From the NCBI GenBank assembly GCA_017546125.1, contig JAFYXO010000031.1:1-56183 (forward strand): DNA of 56,183 nucleotides, given 5' to 3'. Below, piece after piece: positions 35,886-44,234 of the stretch. Made by a program: the position numbers and the translations under genes. A model generated the notes under the pieces. It was not told the origin of the DNA and did not search any database. It saw only the letters and a program-made list of their open reading frames with translations. Source of the DNA: Bacteroidales bacterium. Its GTDB lineage: Bacteria > Bacteroidota > Bacteroidia > Bacteroidales > UBA932. Numbering within the stretch: position 1 is the first letter of the stretch; every line of letters starts with the position of its first letter.

Positions 35886-36614
35886 ATGACTAACACAGAT
35901 ATCATACTTAATTTTGCACGATCTCACGACAATAATTTTGCGAGGAAAGAATTTATGACCTGGTATTCGCAGGAATTCCCAAATGGATCTCTCGGTAGTA
36001 TAGATACCACACTGCAGAATTTGGTCAAGAATGGCATACTGACAAGATCGGGATACGGAAGGTTTCAGATATCAAGCACCACTAAACCCGAATTCAGATA
36101 TGCCATATCTGACACTGACTCCAAACTATACTCTTTAATTAAGGAGTTATACCCATATACACACCTATGCATATGGAATGCTCAGGCACTCTCACCATTT
36201 ATGCAACATGTACCTAATGTTGACACCATAATTATTGAGACCGAAAGAATAGCCGCAGAACCTATATATGAAGACGTCAGAAGATTTGCAGAAGGCAGAA
36301 TAGTTTTACTAAAACCTAAAGAACGTGAATATCATCTCTATGCAGCAGGAAGCCCTGCAATAATAATCAAAGACCATATCACAGAAGCCCCTATCGTTAC
36401 CATTAACGACATCACGACTCCAAGTATAGAAAAGATTCTTGTAGATGCCACTATAGCGCCTGAACTCGAATTTGCTCGTGGAGCTGAGATATACTATATA
36501 TATGAGAATGCTTCAGAAATGTTCAAGATTAACAAAAAGACAATGCTGCGCTACGCCACAAGACGAGGAAAAAAAGAAGAAATAGAAAAACTCATAAATT
36601 CCACAATGCCATGA
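35886..36614 (+). CDS. AbiEi-like antitoxin/regulator (DUF6577)
   Basis: A 242-residue protein. Residues about 1-70 form a winged-helix region (TTLQNLVKNGILTRSGYGRFQ) as in AbiEi antitoxins that repress their own operon. The rest matches DUF6577, the Bacteroidetes form of AbiEi. It overlaps the toxin gene by four bases (ATGA), the usual order for type IV toxin-antitoxin and abortive infection pairs. Confidence 0.8.
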   Translation: MTNTDIILNFARSHDNNFARKEFMTWYSQEFPNGSLGSIDTTLQNLVKNGILTRSGYGRFQISSTTKPEFRYAISDTDSKLYSLIKELYPYTHLCIWNAQALSPFMQHVPNVDTIIIETERIAAEPIYEDVRRFAEGRIVLLKPKEREYHLYAAGSPAIIIKDHITEAPIVTINDITTPSIEKILVDATIAPELEFARGAEIYYIYENASEMFKINKKTMLRYATRRGKKEEIEKLINSTMP

Positions 36615-37711
36615 TTGACCCTAAGAGCAGAAGCAAAGAATGGATTCTTGAATCCTGTGAGAAGAACAAAGTGAACGACCCTACTCTGATGGAGAAGACC
36701 ATAAGGGCATTCTCATTACTTGAAGCGCTGGCCAAATCCGGCTGTCCATTCCTCTTTAAGGGTGGCAGCGCACTAATGCTTCAGCTAGCTTGCACACAAC
36801 GTCTATCAGTAGACATTGACATCGTATGTCCCCCAGGCACAGACGTCATATCATATCTTGAGCCATACGCAGAGGAATATGGCTTTGGAGAGATCGTTCC
36901 GACGGAGCGTATATCCAGAAACAACGTACCAAAGACACATGCCAAGTGCTATTATCAGGTATCATATATCACTAATACCATAAGCGAAAAGATACTTCTC
37001 GATGTCCTCTTTGAAGAAAACTGGTACAGCACAATAGACACACTTCCTATCACCAGCCCTTTCTTACAGATGAACGGCGAGGAATACACAGTGCAACTAC
37101 CAAGCAAAGACGACCTACTGGGAGACAAACTGACAGCATACGCTCCAAACACAACAGGCATCCCTTATATAAAGAAGATCACAAGAAAAGATGGAACAGT
37201 TGAAGAACGTGACTGCTCAATGGAGATTATCAAACAGCTCTTTGATATTGCATCCCTCTTTGATAAAATTGACAATCTCAATACAGCAAGAGACACCTTC
37301 TTAAAGATAGCCCCAATCGAACTGGAATATAGAGGCATGGATAAAGATAACATACAAGTTATTCTTGATGACATTTATTCCACATCTCTGCTTATATGTA
37401 CTGGACTATACACAAAAGACACCAGTGAAGAGTATACAAGACTCACTAAAGGAATCAGACGCATCCATGATTTGATTATCAGTGAAAACTATAATCATTA
37501 CTCAGCCATCGTCAATGCATCCAAGGCCGCATATCTATCAGTGTTAATCGGCAAAGGAATCAACACCATCAAACGGTATGACCCAACAATTAACCTTAGA
37601 CACATACAGATTGGAGAACCAATTCCATCTGCAATAAACAAGCTTAAGGCAATCAGACAGGAAGCATTCTTCTACTGGTGCGAAATTGAGCAATTGTTAA
37701 CAGTCCAATAG
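36611..37711 (+). CDS. AbiEii/AbiGii nucleotidyltransferase toxin
   Basis: A 366-residue toxin of the DUF1814 family. FLFKGGSALMLQ and RLSVDIDIVCP (Asp68, Asp70) form the nucleotidyltransferase active site. Homologues modify tRNA or other targets during phage infection, and the upstream AbiEi-like protein represses the operon. All catalytic residues look intact, so the module may be functional. Confidence 0.85.
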   Translation: MIDPKSRSKEWILESCEKNKVNDPTLMEKTIRAFSLLEALAKSGCPFLFKGGSALMLQLACTQRLSVDIDIVCPPGTDVISYLEPYAEEYGFGEIVPTERISRNNVPKTHAKCYYQVSYITNTISEKILLDVLFEENWYSTIDTLPITSPFLQMNGEEYTVQLPSKDDLLGDKLTAYAPNTTGIPYIKKITRKDGTVEERDCSMEIIKQLFDIASLFDKIDNLNTARDTFLKIAPIELEYRGMDKDNIQVILDDIYSTSLLICTGLYTKDTSEEYTRLTKGIRRIHDLIISENYNHYSAIVNASKAAYLSVLIGKGINTIKRYDPTINLRHIQIGEPIPSAINKLKAIRQEAFFYWCEIEQLLTVQ

Positions 37712-37821
37712 CACCGAAGCGAGTCTGTGACATCTGCAAGAATGCGCAGCATTACAAGGATGGCACTGTCTCGCCGGTGCGGCATAATAGCCTTTGAATG
37801 GCTAACTGATTGCAGCACTTT

Positions 37822-37937
37822 AAATGTACCGCCCATATCACTTTCAAATGTACCGGGTATATCAGAATGAAATGTACCGTCTGTATCACTTTGAAATGAA
37901 CCGCCTGTAGCGGAATCAAATGTACCCCCAGTTAACC
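37822..37937. repeat. Five tandem 24-bp repeats, likely end of a decayed mobile element
   Basis: AAATGTACC recurs at 37,822, 37,846, 37,870, 37,894 and 37,918, exactly 24 bases apart with variable spacers. On the minus strand it reads as octapeptides GGTF-x-SD-x. Multiple short terminal repeats of this kind recall the ends of IS21-family elements in Bacteroides. No transposase is left. The wider gap 37,712-38,156 holds nothing else that I recognise. Confidence 0.6.
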
Positions 37938-38156
37938 AGTGCCAGCATGGTTGGGGCAGATCCTTCGGAATGGTCGCAAACGGTTTAACAATGTAACTTT
38001 GTGGTAATCTATACCACAGGACTATGTTAAACATAAAAGCAATAAGATTTGATTATATCGTATATTGTAGACTATTTCTCCAAAAAGTGTGACCATCTTA
38101 TGACCTATATATTACTTATAAAGGGAAATTAATCCTTACCCCCTCCACAAAATAAG

Positions 38157-38378
38157 TTAGTTAGTAGCATCCTGATTACGAAATGCTAACTGATGAAACA
38201 AAACATAGGCCTTCAACATCTCAATAGCTGCTATAGCATTTATCACTCCCTGCTCATACAATCTCATCGTGGCATATAACTGATCGTTGGCAACTGGTAC
38301 CATCGTGATATTATATTCAATCATTGAGAGACCTTTTCTATTATTCACTATAAAATTCAACCACTCCTTATGTTTCAC
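38157..38378 (-). CDS. Small protein of unknown function, third gene of the abiH unit
   Basis: A 73-residue protein with mixed hydrophobic helices (NAIAAIEMLKAYVLFHQLAF). I do not recognise a family. It overlaps the preceding gene by four bases and so is translated with it. AT-rich like the rest of the island. Confidence 0.6.
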   Translation of the reverse strand: MKHKEWLNFIVNNRKGLSMIEYNITMVPVANDQLYATMRLYEQGVINAIAAIEMLKAYVLFHQLAFRNQDATN

Positions 38379-38713
38379 TTTTTATCCAGACTACTAAAAC
38401 CTTCCACAAGCAAAGATATACCATCCATCAAAGACATTACTCCATGTTTAGAGATTTCTCTATTACAGTCTTCTATATGTTGCTTACACTGCATTACGAT
38501 GTTATATTCATCTTGGGTATAGAAACCCCTTAGTTGGCTTTGATATATAATGCAACTACAGATTTGAGCATATTCGGAAACTAAAGATTTTAAACGTGCT
38601 ATCTGAGCAACATTGTATACAAATGAGACGCTATCTACTGCTATCTTCTCTTTTTCATTATTCAAAGTTGCCAACTTTGCAGCTATGAAAGCTAAATCTA
38701 TAAAATTACTCAT
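38375..38713 (-). CDS. Unknown helical protein, second gene of the abiH unit
   Basis: A 112-residue, mostly helical protein (DLAFIAAKLATLNNEKEKIA; ISKHGVMSLMDGISLLVEGF) with four cysteines. No family recognised. It starts 13 bases after the AbiH stop and overlaps the next gene by four bases, so it belongs to the same transcript. A link to phage defence is inferred only from context. Confidence 0.6.
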   Translation of the reverse strand: MSNFIDLAFIAAKLATLNNEKEKIAVDSVSFVYNVAQIARLKSLVSEYAQICSCIIYQSQLRGFYTQDEYNIVMQCKQHIEDCNREISKHGVMSLMDGISLLVEGFSSLDKK

Positions 38714-38726
38714 GATATTAATCTTC

Positions 38727-39679
38727 TTATAACATATTTAACACCGAATCAATTTCTTTTTCATATTTATCTCTACTGGTCTTTCGTAATTGAGAGATAA
38801 AATCTTTCACGTCATTTCCCATTCCATCTTTTGTCATTATAATTTTAAAATCATTATGATGATAGAGAAGATTTGTCTTTTTATCATTCATTGTTCGAAG
38901 TTGATTAAGTATAGAAATCCTGGATGCATCATCATAAGTAAATATAGTAATTTTCTTTGCTTCGGATCTCATCATATCTTCCCTGCATTGGTTCTTAAAG
39001 AATAATTGGAAATAATGGTAGTCAGTTGGGCCTAGTGAATGTCCAAAGAAAACCACCTCCTTAGCGTCCTGCAAGTCATAAATTATACTGCTTGACTTAT
39101 AATTAGAATTAAATGTTTTGTAAAGAAACTCATATCCTTTAAGTAGTTTCGCCTCCTCCGGAGCTCCTATTATTAGGCTATCATCGTTTATTGAACCATG
39201 AATATGGGTGTATGTAAAATTAACCGGAATATCTAGCCTTTTGGCTATATCATACAAATCTGTGTAATTAAATGAAAATATGGACTTGAAATTTTGGTTC
39301 TTAACTACCTCAGAGAGCATCAATGCTGCGACACTTTCCTTTCTTATATTATTTTCAGTTTCTCTCTTCAAATAATTCTTAAAGCCATCAACAACACTAT
39401 GATATAACCCCTTATTTATTTCTATCAATTGTTGGCTATGTTTATGTATTGAAGAAGATGATGATGCATACAATCCGATTAAATCCTCTATATCAAACCA
39501 GTTGGTGTAAGTCTTATGCCTTTTAAAAACTCGATAATAGATCCTATATGAGAATTCTTAGGCCAAAATTCACTCTTCGCAAAATCCAAAAACCTAGTAT
39601 TCCACCCTAAATCCAAATCAAATCCATTACCTAGAACCAATACTTTATTATGATTTGAAGATTCGATAGTATCATTCAT
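38727..39679 (-). pseudogene. abiH: AbiH-family abortive infection protein, split by a -1 frameshift
   Basis: The N-terminal frame (39,679 to 39,488) has the AbiH start VLVLGNGFDLDLGWNTRF; the C-terminal frame (to 38,727) has FSFNYTD, THIHGSINDDSLIIGAPEEA and FFGHSLGPTDYHYFQLFF, all family hallmarks. The C-terminal frame has no good start of its own and reads back through TNWFDIEDLIG to the point where the N-terminal frame runs TTT TTA AAA. A -1 shift there joins them into about 320 residues, the usual size. It is either a one-base indel or a programmed frameshift. Confidence 0.8.
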
Positions 39680-39740
39680 AAACCAAACATTTTTTTATAA
39701 AACCAGAAATTAAATATACAAATTTAAATCCTTCCATTAA

Positions 39741-40706
39741 TTAAATCCCCCTTAATTTAAACGCATAGTCGTATGATATTCGTGCATGGCTTTCGTGACA
39801 ATCGAGCCAAGCTGGTTCGTTGTGACTGATTCGTGACAATTCTGTTGAAGAACAATTGGCAAATTGAGAACATATTGTATCCAATACATAAATCTCTTTG
39901 TCTGTAAATAGAGACATATCAGCTTTCTCAGATGATGTCAGAATTGTACCCTCCTTCTCTCCTATCACAATTGGTTCTTGGATAATTTCATCAAAATAGC
40001 TGTATACTCTGTCCCATCTTTCAGGAACAGGACCGTAATCTATAGCTTTATATGTGAGTCCGGTAATAGACATTCCATTTAAACGATATGAAAGGAAATC
40101 TGAGTAAAATAGAAGCTTATTCATCTTAGTGCAAAATACCTTATCTATTCTCTCAATAAAATAAAGCAATGTATTCTTAAGTCTATTTAGGTCCATCTGA
40201 CCAAATCCATTTTCTTTGCTCCTCTCACACATATATAATCTTGAGCCCACATCTACCCTACTCTTACCTACTATATTCTGTGAGATCTTTTCATATTCTT
40301 TTGCCGTAAGCAAATGTTTGGAACTGTTCAGCATTTCCAGGAACACTGATGGGGTCATAATCGAACGAATCATGCGGCCATTTGATACACTGGGTACCTC
40401 TCCATCTTCATAATATCTCCACTGATTTGCACCAAATCCTAAAATCAATGACATTTTAGATGCAGACACATTATAATACTCTCGAATGGCAACAATCTCA
40501 TCTTGATATGGAATACCATAACGATCCCTATATTGATTAGTGACCTGTAAAAATGACACCATATCAGATTCATCTGTAGTGAAAGACTCACCACTATCCT
40601 CACAAATCCATGAAGTATGAATATACTCATACTCATCCCCTCTAAACTTCCAAGAACGTTTTTCGTACCTTGGTTTCATCTCTTTACCGGTAAATGGACT
40701 TTTCAT
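39741..40706 (-). CDS. Panacea-type (DUF4065/SocA-like) antitoxin with HTH
   Basis: A 321-residue protein. Residues 1-60 resemble an MqsA-like N-terminus (ICEDSGESFTTDESD); a helix-turn-helix follows (ASKMSLILGFGANQWRYYED), as in MqsA-type antitoxins. The C-terminal half (MNKLLFYSDFLSYRLNG; YGPVPERWDRVYSYF) is the DUF4065 Panacea domain, known to neutralise many unrelated toxins. It lies five bases after the smaller gene. Confidence 0.8.
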   Translation of the reverse strand: MKSPFTGKEMKPRYEKRSWKFRGDEYEYIHTSWICEDSGESFTTDESDMVSFLQVTNQYRDRYGIPYQDEIVAIREYYNVSASKMSLILGFGANQWRYYEDGEVPSVSNGRMIRSIMTPSVFLEMLNSSKHLLTAKEYEKISQNIVGKSRVDVGSRLYMCERSKENGFGQMDLNRLKNTLLYFIERIDKVFCTKMNKLLFYSDFLSYRLNGMSITGLTYKAIDYGPVPERWDRVYSYFDEIIQEPIVIGEKEGTILTSSEKADMSLFTDKEIYVLDTICSQFANCSSTELSRISHNEPAWLDCHESHARISYDYAFKLRGI

Positions 40707-40711
40707 ATATA

Positions 40712-41068
40712 CTATTTTTTAAAAGGATATTTCATTGGTTTCTCTGCCAAATGGAAAGAAATACAAATTGTCTGAGTATTAAATGAACTAATCATAATCT
40801 TTATATATACTTCCCTTTCTTTGACGTCCTTTCCAAAGACCCACATTTCTCCCAATTTATTCAGTTTATCAATAAGCGGGCCATCCACATAATCTTCAGC
40901 ACAAAGGTTTTCTATAACAACCTTTCTATAAGATGGAACTATCTCCAACTCCTCTAGTGCTTTCTGGTTCTTACCACGATCATCCCTGTAGATAATATCA
41001 AACACTTTCATTTTAGCATGAAAGAGATCAAGAAAACACTGAACATCATCTTTTGTAATCAAATCCAT
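40712..41068 (-). CDS. Small MqsR-like toxin candidate
   Basis: A 118-residue protein paired with the Panacea antitoxin. Its C-terminal strands (EVYIKIMISSF; CISFHLAEKPMKYPF) resemble MqsR-family RNA interferases, and the partner has an MqsA-like N-terminus, so a ribonuclease toxin is my best guess. ATG 41,068 is chosen because a longer frame would start at a TTG within the -7 box TACTTTTG. Confidence 0.6.
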   Translation of the reverse strand: MDLITKDDVQCFLDLFHAKMKVFDIIYRDDRGKNQKALEELEIVPSYRKVVIENLCAEDYVDGPLIDKLNKLGEMWVFGKDVKEREVYIKIMISSFNTQTICISFHLAEKPMKYPFKK

Positions 41069-41092
41069 AACTCCACATTCTAATTTTCCCCA

Positions 41093-41100
41093 CAAAAGTA
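41093..41100 (-). promoter_or_regulatory. -7 box of the toxin-antitoxin pair
   Basis: Minus-strand TACTTTTG, with GTTG (41,121-41,124) twenty bases upstream, one base from TTTG. Confidence 0.5.
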
Positions 41101-41327
41101 GAACTATTTATCTTAAAATTCAACTTTATGGTTGAAATAAGCAAAAAATCCGATCATTATTATACTTTCTTCCCTAATCAATAATAAACTTATTAATTAG
41201 ATAAATTCATTAAATTCTAGTTTATAAAATTATAGGTATATTCAGAAATAGTTATGTTTTTGCTCATGATGGTCGATAGGCTCTCTCATTGTTCTACCAA
41301 AAATTTCATATACGGCGAAAATCTAGT

Positions 41328-41335
41328 TATATTTG
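41328..41335 (+). promoter_or_regulatory. -7 box of the 400-residue unknown gene
   Basis: TATATTTG matches TAnnTTTG, 19 bases before the ATG at 41,355; this argues against an upstream TTG start at 41,289. The rest of 41,096-41,354 is AT-rich without visible features. Confidence 0.5.
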
Positions 41336-41354
41336 TTATCTAAATTCTTTGAAG

Positions 41355-42557
41355 ATGTATATACTGGATGATATTTTATTGGTTATCAAAACCTTTAATA
41401 ATGCTAAGACTTTCTCGAGCAAGCTGTTCCCGAAACTCAAATATTTCAAGGACTACTACCTTAATTCATATTTTTATCCAATATCCATCATCAAAGAAAT
41501 AATTCATTATCAAAAAGATAATAGAATTTGTGATACCCTTTTCCTAAACTATGAGTCTGCACCGGAAGACTGTAAATATACTAATGTAGAATTGAAGTCA
41601 TTCAGATTCAAGCAGAATAAGAAGACTAAAACATACACCACTTTCTACCAAGAGATTATCAACTATATCTCGGCACCTGAGACATTTATCAAAATAAACT
41701 CTTGCGACAGCAATGTCCACAAACTAAATGATGAGGTTATAGCAAGAACAGAGAAAAACTTGGCAGAATTTCTTAAAAAGAAGCCAAATACATTTAATGG
41801 CAATACAGCCTTAAGAATCAAGAATCTGGAACAGACTGGTGAGAATTACAGCGTAGACCTTCAAAGAACAGAATACTTCAACGAGGTACGAACGCATCTT
41901 ACGGCAGATTACCCATTCGGATATAATAAGACCATGAGGACCATGGATATGGGTGCAGACAAGATATTAAGACCTTTCTCCGATTCCTTATTTACGAATA
42001 CAATCGGTGTTTCAGCGATATGGTTTACAAGGTGTGAACCATTAAAACACAAAAATGACTATGTCCACTTTTTCTTAAAACCCAGAGACAAAGGGCATGC
42101 TATATATGATGGAATGTTGGGAACTGTCAGTGGCGGTGTAAAATTCCCGACAGAGGGATATGATATATTATCGGAATCTTTAGAACAATATGTATCAAAG
42201 GCTTTGTTGAAAATCTTTTACAACAAAACCCAATATGACAAATATATGCAAGAGAACCAGATTCCCGAGAGCGAGATAAAGATTATTCCATTGGCTTTTA
42301 CCAGGGAACTACTTCGAGGAGGTCTGCCTCAATTCTTCTTTGCCATTGAAACACCACCGGTATGTGACAATGACATTAAGAGGTACTTGAACCAAAGTGC
42401 GTTCTATAGAAGAATAGCCTTCAGAGAAAGCTTCCTTAAAAATGTCTTACCATGTATCTTCTCACCAGAAACTATGATAAACTTGCTATATACCATACAA
42501 TATTTGAACAAAGGCGTAGACGAGAAAGATGATGGATTGATAAATTTGAATCTGTAG
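41355..42557 (+). CDS. Unknown protein, possibly with a degenerate Nudix-like C-terminal domain
   Basis: A 400-residue protein without signal peptide or membrane segments. The N-terminal 130 residues are Lys/Tyr/Phe-rich. Residues about 210-340 run as strand-helix units (YVHFFLKPR, GTVSGGVKFPTEGYDILSES, then ALLKIF and IIPLAFTRELLRGGLPQFFF) that resemble a Nudix-like fold, though the catalytic RExxEE helix is not clear. Its place between a toxin-antitoxin pair and the capsule locus suggests defence, which is inference only. Confidence 0.6.
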   Translation: MYILDDILLVIKTFNNAKTFSSKLFPKLKYFKDYYLNSYFYPISIIKEIIHYQKDNRICDTLFLNYESAPEDCKYTNVELKSFRFKQNKKTKTYTTFYQEIINYISAPETFIKINSCDSNVHKLNDEVIARTEKNLAEFLKKKPNTFNGNTALRIKNLEQTGENYSVDLQRTEYFNEVRTHLTADYPFGYNKTMRTMDMGADKILRPFSDSLFTNTIGVSAIWFTRCEPLKHKNDYVHFFLKPRDKGHAIYDGMLGTVSGGVKFPTEGYDILSESLEQYVSKALLKIFYNKTQYDKYMQENQIPESEIKIIPLAFTRELLRGGLPQFFFAIETPPVCDNDIKRYLNQSAFYRRIAFRESFLKNVLPCIFSPETMINLLYTIQYLNKGVDEKDDGLINLNL

Positions 42558-42590
42558 ATAATAAAATTTATTATATATAAACTCATATAG

Positions 42591-42742
42591 CAGCATCGGC
42601 AGCCTCATTGATATTGTGCGCTTCCCGACTAACAGGGAAGGGTACAAAAAGGGGAAGCGCACAGGTACAAAATGACATACGCCCAATAAACAACATCGGC
42701 AGCCTCATTATTGATATGAACGAGACTGCCGATGCTATTTTA
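42591..42742. repeat. Nested hairpins and direct repeats with a terminator
   Basis: GCATCGGCAGCCTCATT occurs at about 42,591 and (as ACATCGGCAGCCTCATT) at about 42,691, and its inverse GAGACTGCCGATGC at about 42,730 pairs with the latter, followed by TATTTT (terminator). Between the direct copies, GTGCGCTTCCC and GGGAAGCGCAC form another stem (42,616-42,661). It fills a convergent junction. Confidence 0.65.
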
Positions 42743-42816
42743 ACGACCCCACTGCGGCTAAAACAAATAACGACAAAACTGCCAGAAGGAGGAGAGGATA
42801 GCTTTTAAAGTCATTG

Positions 42817-44076
42817 TTATTTGACTATCGCCTCTTTAATACACTCTACGATATATTTTACATCCTCATCAGTTACGCAAGGACCTGCTGGCAGGCACAT
42901 TCCCACTTTGAAGATCTCTTCTGACACACCGTTTACATAAGCCGGAGCATCTGCATAAACTGGTTGTTTGTGCATTGGTTTCCAAACAGGACGAGCTTCT
43001 ACTTTCTTTTCAAGCATAAATACACGAAGAGCCTCCACATTGTCATTTGGCTGACAATCTGTGGTAGCACTATCCACCGCTTGGATCACACCTGCAGCAC
43101 CACCCACAGCAGTTTTAATCACCTCTTTATAAGAGTTTTCTTGTCCTTGGATACGGAGCGAAGGATCAAGTGTAATGGTGCAAAGCCAGAAGTTTGAATC
43201 GTAGCGTGGATCAGCTGGTTGTCTGTGGATTTCAACTCCAGGAACATCTGCCAACAACTCCTCATAAAGGGCCTGTACATGTTTGTGGTGATCAATATGT
43301 GCTTGCGCAACAGTCATTTGGCCACGGCCAATACCTGCACAAATGTTAGACATACGGTAGTTGTAACCAATGGCTGAATGCTGATAATATGGATAAGCAT
43401 CGCGTGCCTGAGTAGCGTACCACATAATATTATTCTTCGACTCAGCATCAGCGCAAATGAGCGCACCACCACCGGAAGTGGTAATCATCTTGTTGCCATT
43501 GAACGATAGAACACCAAACTTACCAAAGGTGCCAAGCATCTGCCCATCAAACTTCGATCCGAAACCCTCTGCAGCATCCTCCACCACAGGAATATCGTAG
43601 CGGTTAGCAATCTCCATAATCTTCTCGCAGTCGTATGGCATACCATAAAGTGCTACAGGGACAATTGCTTTTGGCTTCTTACCAGTTTTCGAAATACGAT
43701 CCTTAATGGCCTTCTCAAGAAGCGCAGGATCCATATTCCAAGTCTCTTTCTCTGAATCCACAAACACCGGAGTAGCACCGAGATAGGTAATAGGATGGGA
43801 TGAAGCACAGAAAGTAAAGCTCTGCACAAGCACCTCATCGCCAGGGCCAATACCACAAGCAAGTAGGGCCAAATGCACAGCTGCAGTACCAGCAGACAAA
43901 GCTACAACCTTCTTATCTGCCCCCACAAAGGCTTCTAAATCGGCTTCAAATCCATTAACATTGGGACCAAGAGGCACTACCCAATTAGTATCAAACGCCT
44001 CTTTAACATATTTTTGTTCCACTCCATCCTCGCTCATATGCGCAAGACAGAGGTAGATCGTTTTTCTTTCTGACAT
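42817..44076 (-). CDS. DegT/DnrJ/EryC1/StrS sugar aminotransferase
   Basis: A 419-residue PLP enzyme that installs an amino group on nucleotide-linked keto-sugars. FGVLSFNGNKMITTSGGGAL carries the PLP lysine; AEGFGSKFDGQMLG and AVHLALLACGIGPGDEV are typical. It resembles enzymes used for 4-amino sugars (PglE-like), which fits the PglD-like acyltransferase upstream. It has its own promoter and higher GC than the flanking genes. Confidence 0.9.
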   Translation of the reverse strand: MSERKTIYLCLAHMSEDGVEQKYVKEAFDTNWVVPLGPNVNGFEADLEAFVGADKKVVALSAGTAAVHLALLACGIGPGDEVLVQSFTFCASSHPITYLGATPVFVDSEKETWNMDPALLEKAIKDRISKTGKKPKAIVPVALYGMPYDCEKIMEIANRYDIPVVEDAAEGFGSKFDGQMLGTFGKFGVLSFNGNKMITTSGGGALICADAESKNNIMWYATQARDAYPYYQHSAIGYNYRMSNICAGIGRGQMTVAQAHIDHHKHVQALYEELLADVPGVEIHRQPADPRYDSNFWLCTITLDPSLRIQGQENSYKEVIKTAVGGAAGVIQAVDSATTDCQPNDNVEALRVFMLEKKVEARPVWKPMHKQPVYADAPAYVNGVSEEIFKVGMCLPAGPCVTDEDVKYIVECIKEAIVK

Positions 44077-44144
44077 AAATATATATTCTTAATATTTTCT
44101 AAATTATTTCACCGGTATATTTGATCTTTTTTTCAAAACGGTAG

Positions 44145-44174
44145 CAAAACTATTGGGATAGCAGTGATCACAAA
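44145..44174 (-). promoter_or_regulatory. Promoter of the DegT aminotransferase gene
   Basis: On the minus strand TTTG (44,171-44,174), 18 bases, then TAGTTTTG (44,145-44,152). It shows that the aminotransferase can be transcribed apart from the upstream locus. Confidence 0.65.
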
Positions 44175-44234
44175 GAGTACATAAATATATTATTAATATA
44201 TAATAAATTGCTTCTTATATATTTTGATATTTAA

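Noticed and set aside
37822-37937. Possible CRISPR array or repeat protein on the minus strand
   Set aside because: Period is only 24 bases with nine conserved bases; the minus-strand frame lacks a credible protein and overlaps the AbiEii end.
39488-39679. N-terminal AbiH frame as an independent small gene
   Set aside because: It ends abruptly after the first Rossmann-like motif, and the adjacent frame continues the same family; treated as one split gene.
42608-42808. Sixty-six-codon frame in the hairpin-rich gap after the unknown gene
   Set aside because: It begins with TTG, crosses two hairpins and the terminator, and has no recognisable features.
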